Shown here in pieces: positions 56,095 to 64,000 of a DNA stretch of 64,000 bases. Made by a program: the position numbers and the translations under genes. Location: contig NKYR01000039.1 of the NCBI GenBank assembly GCA_003184365.1, positions 247,859 through 311,858 of the forward strand, in the 5' to 3' direction. Positions within the stretch are counted from its first letter, which is position 1, and the number at the start of each line of letters is the position of its first letter. The stretch is from Evernia prunastri (taxonomy: Eukaryota > Ascomycota > Lecanoromycetes > Lecanorales > Parmeliaceae). The notes beneath the pieces were generated by a model. It was given only the letters and a program-made list of their open reading frames with translations, ran no database searches and had not been told where the DNA came from.

Positions 56095-56622
56095 TGATTG
56101 ATTGATTGATTGATTATGTCATACTACCCTGAAGTTAGTCCCTTAGTGGGCCAACTATGCGAGATTACATAATCCATCTACCAGCCAATCCAGCCAATCA
56201 TATTGCCCCACTAGCAAAAGTGAGGCTATACAAATCGGTGTGGATCCACTTGCTGCCTCATTGCATGCATCCTTGTGGGGGGGTACCCTACTACGCTGGG
56301 GCCCCCCATATCGTGGCCGCGTCCTGCTTGTTGATATCATGCCTCTACGAATCCTTCTTCTTGTTCTTCATCGAGGGCTCGAAATTGCCCAATGAGCCCA
56401 GTATTCCATATAAAATTCGCCGCCATGGAGGCGTAGCGAGGTGTTGTCAGCATATCTTCGTGAGTTATCACCCCCCCTTGCACCTTCCTCCTTTCCGCTG
56501 CCCAAAGCCTACTCCTCTGCTTTGCATACAGCCTACATTCGTGTAGTAGGTGGCGGGCGGTCTGTCTAGCCCGCCCACATTCGCATTTGTCGTTATCGGT
56601 GTCTGGTACCCTCCTGTCGAAT
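56095..56622 (-). mobile_element. second 5'-truncated LINE end, minus strand
   Basis: A 528-bp insertion between perfect 15-bp duplications (56080-56094 and 56623-56637). Its 3' end, read on minus, is an (ATCA)n tail at about 56095-56116. The truncated ORF2 end (56622-56368) contains DKCECGRARQTARHLLHEC, again C-x-C-x8-H-x4-C, but the sequence differs from the LINE at 43.3 kb. So two LINE families, or two diverged members, are present. It lies about 0.9 kb upstream of INO1. Confidence 0.88.
56368..56622 (-). pseudogene. LINE ORF2 C-terminus, second element
   Basis: The frame is open from the insertion edge to TGA at 56370-56368. It carries the zinc-knuckle noted for the element and then ERRKVQGGGDNSRRYADN and GGEFYMEYWAHWAI. 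No start codon and no reverse transcriptase domain. Confidence 0.75.
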
Positions 56623-56637
56623 CACCGGTACGGAGAT
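56623..56637. repeat. LINE target-site duplication, right (second LINE)
   Basis: caccggtacggagat, identical to 56080-56094. Confidence 0.9.
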
Positions 56638-57496
56638 GAGAGGCTACCAAACGTGGAGATCTGATTAAGATTTAGCGCCAAGAGTCGTTGGCCATCCCTG
56701 CGTGATGCAATACACATTTTTAGTATCTTTCTTTAGAATTCAAAGTCACCGTTCATACCAATCGTGCTATGCACATGGCTCGGAATATATACAACGAAAA
56801 CATTTGGTCAGTTGACAGGCTCACAGGCTATTTGTTTAAAAGATCCATTTGCTACGCTGTCCTGCAGTCAGCACCTGCACCTGCACCTGCACCTGCACCT
56901 GCTATCCCCCGCACAAAAGTCAAAAAAGGATAGAGAATGAGTTCCTAGAGAAAATAATATCTACAGCTACATTGATATTATTACCTAGCTCTGCAACGAT
57001 GGCGAACCACAGAAGGCGGAATATGCCCCTGCATACACCCATACTTTACCCTTATCGATGATTTTGACCCCACTAGTAGTGGGGGTAATCTCGGAAGAGT
57101 TGGATAAATACCCACACAATCCACTCTCTTTTCTTCAAAATTCAACTCTCTTCGGAAGCAGAACGGAAGATAATAACTCTTCTTCTTTCCCCTTCCTAAG
57201 CCAAGCAGATCGCACCTTGAAGTGCGGTCACAAACACCGGCAAGACGTATTCCAACTTGCTAAATTCGTATGTTCCTCTCTACCGAAATGGCTTTTGCTA
57301 TGTGGCACAATCCCTCTCTATCCATGCACGCGTACACACAAAGCAACCACTCAAATCACTCGATCGCTGACACCTCCCCCCAACAGTGTTCATCACCCGT
57401 TCAACGGAAGCCGACGCTCTTCCGCTCCAGGAGGTGCATCGGACTCGCCCTACACTAGATAGGAAAGACTAAGAGTATCAACATCAAATTACAAGT
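56638..57496. other. INO1 upstream region
   Basis: Contains a (CACCTG)n microsatellite at about 56873-56901 and a TATA-like gataaatac at about 57103. The ORF 57058-57462 is probably leader sequence, not a gene. I did not find a yeast-type inositol-responsive element. Confidence 0.5.
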
Positions 57497-59215
57497 ATGG
57501 CTCCTCACGCAGAAGGTCCCAATGGATTCACCAATGGTACGGGGCAGACGACACTCAATAGCGAGCACAAGGACCTCTTCACTGTTGACTCACCCAGCGT
57601 CGAATACACCGACAAGGAGATCAAGAGCAAGTACGTCTACCGTACTACTTCCGTCTCTCAAGCTGGAGATGGCAAGTATATTGCTACACCGAAAGAGACG
57701 GTCTACGACTTCAAGGTTGAACGGAAGGTGGGAAAGGTTGGAATGATGCTGGTCGGTTGGGGCGGAAACAATGGCACCACCGTCACCGCAGGTATCATCG
57801 CCAACCGCCGGGGTTTGGTTTGGGATACCCGTGAAGGACCTCGTGCTGCCAACTATTACGGCTCTGTTGTCATGAGCTCGACCATGAAGCTTGGTACGGA
57901 AGCTAAGACTGGCAAAGAGATCAACATTCCGTTCCATGATGTGCTGCCCATGGTCCACCCGAACGACCTTGTGATAGGCGGATGGGATATCAGTGGTATG
58001 AACTTGGCTCAGGCCATGGACAGAGCGGCTGTGCTGGAGCCTACATTGAAGAGCATGGTCAAAAAAGAGATGGCCGAGATGAAGCCTCTTCCCAGTATCT
58101 ACTACCCAGACTTCATTGCTGCGAATCAGGGAGAGCGTGCCGACAATTGTCTTGAGGGCTCGAAAGCCAGCATGGCTCATGTCGAAAAGCTGCGCAAGGA
58201 TATTCGGTTAGGACTATTGCCTTCTAGACAAGCTACTCTCACTGACAAGCAAACAGCGATTTCAAAGAAACTCATGGCCTAGACAAGGTCATCGTGCAGT
58301 GGACTGCCAACACTGAGCGTTACGCTGACCTCGTCGAGGGTGTGAACGACACTGCTGAAAATCTGTTGAAAGCTGTCGAATCTAGACACGAGGAGGTCTC
58401 TCCATCGACCGTCTTCGCGATTGCTTGTATTCTCGAGAAGGCGCCTTTCATTAACGGTTCGCCCCAGAACACCTTCGTCCCTGGTGCGATTGAGCTTGCT
58501 GAGCAGCACGGCGCCTTCATTGGTGGTGATGACTTCAAGTCAGGCCAGACCAAGATGAAGTCTGCTTTGGTGGATTTCATGATCAACGCCGGGATCAAGC
58601 TTACATCCATCGCCAGCTACAACCATCTGGGTAATAATGACGGCATGAACTTAAGCTCCCAGAAACAGTTCCGATCCAAAGAGATTTCCAAATCCAATGT
58701 TGTGGACGACATGGTCGAAGCGAACAATGTGCTCTACAAACCTGGAGAGCATCCTGACCATACTGTGGTCATCAAGTACATGCCAGCTGTTGGAGACAAC
58801 AAGCGCGCACTTGATGAGTACTATGCAGAGATCTTCATGGGTGGACACCAGACTATCAGCTTGTTCAATGTCTGCGAGGACTCGCTCCTGGCTTCTCCTT
58901 TGATTATCGATCTTGTCATCGTTGCTGAGATGATGACTCGTATTACCTGGAAGGCTAATGAGGGTGACGGGGCTGCTACGAAGGATTACAAGGGCTTCCA
59001 CAGTGTGCTTAGCATCTTGAGTTACATGCTGAAGGTAATATTCATTGCATTCTTCCATAGACGGTTATTGACTTCTCTAGGCTCCTTTGACCCCTCCAGG
59101 CACGCCAGTCGTCAATGCCTTGGCCAAGCAACGCGGGGCGTTGACCAACATTTTCCGCGCTTGTGTTGGTCTCCAACCAGAGTCTGACATGACACTGGAG
59201 CACAAGATGTTCTAA
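57497..59215 (+). CDS. INO1: inositol-3-phosphate synthase
   Basis: NAD-dependent conversion of glucose 6-phosphate to 1D-myo-inositol 3-phosphate, the committed step of inositol synthesis, in the cytosol as a tetramer. Three exons: 57497-58206, 58257-59034 and 59081-59215, 540 residues (yeast Ino1 is about 533). The 50-nt intron 1 rebuilds DIRDFKETHGLDKVIVQW; the 46-nt intron 2 rebuilds SYMLKAPLTPPGTPVVN. Landmarks are the NAD-binding VGWGGNNGTTVTAGI (86-100), IGGWDISGMNLAQAM, DFKSGQTKMKSALVDF, SYNHLGNNDGMNLS and the GFHSVLSILSYMLK end block. It ends EHKMF. ATG 57497 is the first suitable. No lesions. Confidence 0.97.
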
Positions 59216-59586
59216 GCTTGCTTCATGAATTATTTTGATGTGAAGTTGGCCCAGAAGTGGATGGCGGTTATTGAACGTGATGGGTGGCCTTGCAGTTGTA
59301 GGTTGAGGCTCCTTTAGTACTCTCGTTTAGATTCAAGGAAGATGCCCCCTACTCGATTTACACTCGATCTGCAGTGACTGTGAAATCTAAGATTGATACT
59401 GTGATTCTACCTATTGTGAGGTCCTCCATATATGCCCTTGGCATTAGCGCCAAATGCAGCCGAAATATCAGATGAGCTAAAGGAATCCCACCATGATTGG
59501 AAAACCACACCCTAATCACGAGCCGAAAAGCCTCCATTGCTTTCTAAGCCATACTGTGTATTAATATCAATCCCTAAAGCCCGTCA
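59216..59586. other. intergenic between INO1 and the OB-fold gene
   Basis: Nothing recognised; it serves as 3' region of INO1 and promoter of the next gene. Confidence 0.5.
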
Positions 59587-61507
59587 ATGGCACCTCAGAT
59601 AACATCCATCCAATCCTTCTTCCAGCCAGAAGTAGCCTCTGCTCAGGAAGCGCACAGAACGCTGAAACCTGCAGCGCCTCACCAGCCTTCTGATACCAGC
59701 GATGGCTTCACCGTCTCCGAGATCGAGGCTGCCCTCCACCCTCCATTGCACAAGTGGCAGCCGCGCACAACGTACAATGACACCGACATTGAAGATCTGG
59801 TCGCCGGCCCCGGCTGCGTGGCGCTGATGGGAAGGGTGGTCAACTTCCACCACATAGCGACCCCTAGCAAGATGCCCCAGGCTGCGAAGGGATGCTTGAA
59901 GCTTATTGTCAAAGACGACACTGGGGCCTTGACGGTGAAATTACCCTCCACCAATCTCAATCCATCCAAACTTGCTTCTGAGCCGCCCGCTTACAGACTC
60001 GCACAGGTGAAGCTCTGGTACGCAAAAGTGGACTACAATCTCCACCTCGGCCTGCTCGTCTCGATCTGGACGCCTCACGTCTCCAACGCGGAGTCCAGTT
60101 CCTTGACGGCCAAGGACGCCTCCCTTGTCACCTCCATCTTTCCCGAACGAGACAACAGCTGCTATTTCATGGTACAGGAGAAGAGCGACGAGGGCGTGAT
60201 GTGCAAGACCCCGCTGGGCTATCGCGACGGCAAACAGTTGGACGGGCTGATGACGATGAAGAGCTTCATCGAGGGAGGGCACGAGCTCGCGGACGGGAAG
60301 ATCTTGGTATGCGTGAAGAGCATCGGAGGGAGGAAGAAGTGTGAGGACTGCCCCGCCCCAACGAGAGAGGAGACGAGACGAATCCGAACCGCTGACTAGC
60401 AATCCAGTCGTGACCAAGAAAGGCAAAGAGGCCGAGAAAGTGGACGTCAATGTATTCGACGACACGGCGGATGCCAAGCTCACCCTCTGGGGACCCCTCT
60501 GTTCATCCCCGGCCTACTGGAAAACATCATACACCATCCTCCTCATCACGCGCGCAGGCTTGTACGGTGAGGGAAGACCCCTGCTCTCGCTGACCGACAA
60601 TACGCACGTGGACGTGGACGCGTGCATGACGGATGCGTACTGGCTGCGGGGCCACGCGCAGGGGCTGACGAAGAGGGAGCATGTGAACCAGCCGTTTCCC
60701 GAGGGTGGTACGTGTCGCTGTCGATGGGGGGTAGGTGGGGGCTGATTGGGGAAAGCAGTGTTCGACGTGGAGGAAGCGGTGGAGTCGGAGCTGAGGATCT
60801 TCTTCACGTTGGCTGATATCGACGAGTTGTAAGTGGGCTCCCCGCTCGAGGCTCCTGTGTGCTTCGTGACTAACAGAATGGTTAGTGTGCGGGCAGCACC
60901 GGCCGGTCAGACAGATCTTGCACTAGAACACAGACAGCTTCTGATGCTTGCTAGAGTGCTACATGGGATATCTCAGCCTCACGATTATGGAATTGAACAT
61001 CTACTCGCTTTACCAACGCAACATGCTCCTATGCACCGAGTGGTAAGGTCAAATCCAATTTCACTGATAGCAGTCCGCTGAGACCCGTCCCAAAAGCTGC
61101 GGGGTTCCCATCTTCGCCAACGCCGTCGCGACAAAATGCAAGCAGTGCGAGAAAGACCTGGTCCTGCGCATCAATCCGCGCCTGGTACGCCGCCCCCACC
61201 CGCGAACGCCAACTGAAGCCCCCCCTACTGCCGCATTCCCTTCCCTCGCCATCGCTAACAGGGCTTGTTTTTTTCCCAGGTTGGACTCCTGATCGATGAA
61301 ACGGGCGCCGTCACGAGCGGCAAGCTCGTGTGGTCCGAGGACGCGTGGGAGCAGCTGCTGGGCCGCGACGCGGGAGGGCTGGCCGGGTCGAGCGTGGCGC
61401 TGCTGAAGTATTTGGAGAACCGGCTGCTGTTCTTGAAACTTGCGGTTCTGTTTGGGTGGAGCGAGGAGGTGGGGAAGTTGTGCGTTTTGAGGGTGACGAT
61501 TGTGTGA
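59587..61507 (+). CDS. OB-fold nucleic-acid-binding protein with zinc ribbon
   Basis: Seven exons: 59587-60340, 60408-60707, 60759-60828, 60886-60905, 60955-61042, 61097-61184 and 61280-61507, 515 residues. Introns of 67, 51, 57, 49, 54 and 95 nt keep one frame. Exon 4 is only 20 nt (DEF|VRAAPA|ECYMG). The N-terminus MAPQITSIQSFFQPE is followed by OB-like beta segments (VALMGRVVNFHHI; LKLIVKDDTGALTVKL; LTLWG). A zinc ribbon, CTECCGVPIFANA then TKCKQC (about 408-427), comes next, then LRINPRLVGLLIDETG and LVWSEDAWEQLLGR. This resembles the CxxC-containing OB domains of RPA1 and SHLD2. A role in single-strand DNA or telomere/repair biology is inferred, not shown. Exon 4 and its borders are the least certain part. 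Confidence 0.72.
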
Positions 61508-63476
61508 TGGTTATCTGCGCGGTTGGCTTGGGACTGGAGTGAACAAGTAGGGGAAAGGCATCTCGTTTCTATATTTGGCTCATCTGCTCGGCGACGCCTG
61601 CTTTTGCCATGTCCAAGAAGGAATATTTTGCCGCTTTTGCTTGAGTTCAGGTAGCGAAGAGAGTGAAGACATAGAGACATGATTAGTGAGTCCTAGGGAC
61701 ACAGAATGATGGTTCATAGCAAAGGCTACAGCCCTTATCCAGTCATTCGACCTCGCCCAAAGTCTCGCTCAGCAAGCCCAGCCTACACCTGCCCGGCGCT
61801 CTAACTGTCACTCGTCCTCAAAGCTACGTAACACGACAGGTCACGGAAGTTCCCTGCCTCCATATGTACCAAAAACAACAATCCAACACGACAGGTCTAG
61901 AGACTTGCAAAACAGAGTAGGTGCTTATCTGGGGGCCATATCTTTGCACTCGGGTTGTGGCAGGGTGGGCAAACAGTTGTGGATGGAATCGATCCAATTA
62001 CGTATCTAATCGGGTCTGGAAGGGTATAGGAAAGGCACAGCACAGATGCCGTGGCCCGACCGCCACCCCACCACGACTGCCACACCTCCTGTGCGGCGAG
62101 GATAAGGTAGGCACGTGTCCTGACCCTACCGTACGTTAACCACCTTGATGGAACAAATCGATCGAGCTAAGAATGGGTGGGATCGATTTAGTGCCATGTG
62201 GGAGCAAACATTGTGGGTGTGGACTCGAAGGCGTCGAATATGATTCGGTTTGTTGATGAGTTGTTGAGCTTTCGTTGGTGGGGGTAGTGAGGTGAGTAGG
62301 CGTATAACCGCAGAGGATGGGCTAAAATTGAAATGTGGCTTTGGATGAGTGAGCTGAGGCAGCGCTTGTTTCTTCTTGGGGTGATGCACTTGGACTTGTA
62401 TATGGTAAAATAATCGATAGTGGATATCGTGCACGTGGGATCATGGCAAGGTCATATTTAGACTTAATAGAAGAACAAGAAGGTGATATCCATATGTCAG
62501 CAATAATATGGATATGGATATGGATATGGAGGTTAAAGTAAGGTTGATCCTGCTGCTGACGATAAGGATGATGAAAGAATATCCCCAGACCAACATCAAG
62601 GCGGAGGATTTTCAGGGGTATTTCCGTTTGGATCAACAGACTTTTGCGCCATTGACGCTAACATGTGCCTCCGTTTTTCCCTTGCATTAGTGCACTTGAC
62701 CTGCGCTTGACCTGCAGAAACGGCGGTACTCCGGCTCCGGAAACATAAAAAAAAAAAAACATGTTGCAATTGGGGAAAAAAAATAGAAGGCTTGATGGCT
62801 GCCAAAGACTGACCAAAGCAAACTACCCCTTGTCGAGATCAATATCATTGAAAGAAGATCAAGTCCATACTTACCTATCCCTTTGTCGCCCCCGCCCAGT
62901 TACTAGTCTATCAGATTGTCGAGAAGCGCCAAGCTTCGATCGCATCAAAACCTAGACGAACTCGGTTAGAAAGGTGCCTTAAAGGGATTCCTCTGCAATT
63001 CTACAATTCTGCAATTCACCGCTTTTGCTTCGACAATAATTAATTCTTTTCTCCTCTCCCACATTATTCACCAATTCACAATTCACAATTACTGACAGCA
63101 TTCCCATTCCCTTGGTCCGCCCGGAGATTGTTCCTTCTCCTTTTCATATCCTGCCCAGCCAATCCTTCCTCCTCCTGAGCTCAAGCCTAGACGCTCATCC
63201 TCATTTCCCTTTGGGCGTCAATGGCCCAATGAAAGAGCTCCCATACCTCACTCCTTACAACCGACTCGGCGTCTACAATAACATCCACCACCACGGCCAC
63301 CATCAATCGTCATACACACACATCAGATCTATCCATCACAGCTACCACGACCAACTAGGCCGGCGTTTGTTGGAATTTACGCGGAACAAACACGGATCGA
63401 CGCATGTCGGTGCATCAACAACACGAGAGCATTCCTCGACGCGAGTCTTAGTGGGTGAAAGAGATGACAAGCAAAC
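61508..63476. other. intergenic, 2 kb
   Basis: No gene supported. (ATATGG)n repeats at about 62506-62530 and a poly(A) run at about 62748-62760. The stretch 63040-63470 is pyrimidine-rich and probably leader of the next gene; frame 63112-63558 is not supported. Confidence 0.5.
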
Positions 63477-64000
63477 ATGGCAAACACAACCCGTGCGTCA
63501 GGCTTCTTGCCATCCATCAAATGCTCCAACTGCAATGTCGAGATCCCTATCTCTCTGATGGGCGATCATGTCTGCTCTCAAGGTACCCGTTTCACCATCA
63601 GGCAAAGCCTTTTCAACGTACTAATCACACCGCAGCTCCCCCTCTTCCCAGCTCTCGATTCGATGCTCTGGCTGGCCATTTCGCACCAACCGCTCTGAAG
63701 CAGAAGATGGGTGCTCCCTTTTCCAGGCCGCAGAAGCCTATACCTCCACGGCTTAATGCTGCTTCTACCTGTATGTGACCGGATCCACTTACGTGCACAC
63801 ATCGAGTCCCGAAGCTAACTGTATCATACACAGTCGATGCAATCCTTCAAACCGAAAAGCACTCGCCAGAGCCCATCGCCGTGAATGGCGCACGGAGTTC
63901 CTCACCCGCAATCCACGGCAACGGTGCCAAATATCCCTTCAAGATGCCCTTTCTTCGAAGCTCCACGTCTCCATTGCCCAGTCGTCCCGCATCGCCCGTA
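63477..64000 (+). CDS. LIM-domain-type protein, 5' part
   Basis: Exons 63477-63582, 63636-63770 and 63834 to the window edge. Introns of 53 nt (TACTAATC branch) and 63 nt (GCTAACT branch) keep phase. The N-terminus is FLPSIKCSNCNVEIPISLMG and DHVC, a C-x2-C...H-x-C zinc knuckle (C16, C19, H31, C33). This block opens a widespread ascomycete LIM/paxillin-like protein family. A Pro/Ser-rich disordered stretch follows (PPLPSSRFDALAGHF; FSRPQKPIPPRL; PLPSRPASPV). The LIM domains themselves would lie beyond 64000, so the assignment rests on the N-terminal block alone. In that family the protein acts in polarity and actin organisation (inference). Confidence 0.7.

Noticed and set aside
57058..57462. 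134-codon frame upstream of INO1
   Set aside because: Lies in the INO1 leader/promoter, with low-complexity Ser/Thr composition and no family features.

Overview
The window is nuclear DNA of a filamentous ascomycete (Pezizomycotina; a dothideomycete is my guess, not something the sequence proves). The evidence is short 45-150 nt GT-AG introns with CTAAC/CTGAC branch sites, a HET-domain gene, NACHT/WD40/ankyrin STAND genes, Tad-like LINE ends, a Fot1/pogo transposon and long polypyrimidine promoters. All gene models were spliced by eye; exon limits are given in each entry.

Layout. The left flank (1-16.3 kb) is mostly conserved: the 3' end of IMP4, an orphan secreted-type protein, a PRM10/ThrE-like membrane protein, glutamate-cysteine ligase and a small secreted Cys protein. 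The middle (about 17-56 kb) is an accessory island. It holds a broken HET gene flanked by direct repeats, a GPI-anchored-type surface protein, a 5'-truncated and broken WD40 STAND gene, an APH-fold kinase, and a 6.3 kb NACHT-ankyrin gene with one in-frame TGA. It also holds two F-box-like genes, two neighbouring single-pass membrane proteins, and a repeat nest at 43-48.6 kb. The right flank (57-64 kb) is conserved again: INO1, an OB-fold/zinc-ribbon protein in seven exons, and the 5' end of a LIM-type protein.

Two diverged paralogues of one unrecognised family sit at the two edges of the island (2056-2853 and 54732-55664). One has no introns and the other has two.

The repeat nest can be read as layers. 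A higher-order minisatellite built on TCCGTTTTG was hit at one place by a 5'-truncated LINE (15-bp target duplication). At a second place it was hit by a roughly 455-bp TA-flanked non-autonomous element, which was later split by an intact 1,880-bp Fot1/pogo element with 59-bp perfect inverted repeats. A second LINE end, also with a 15-bp duplication, lies upstream of INO1.

The common theme of the island is non-self recognition genes (HET, NACHT, WD40) in several stages of decay beside surface and secreted proteins. I found no RNA gene, CRISPR array or secondary-metabolite cluster.
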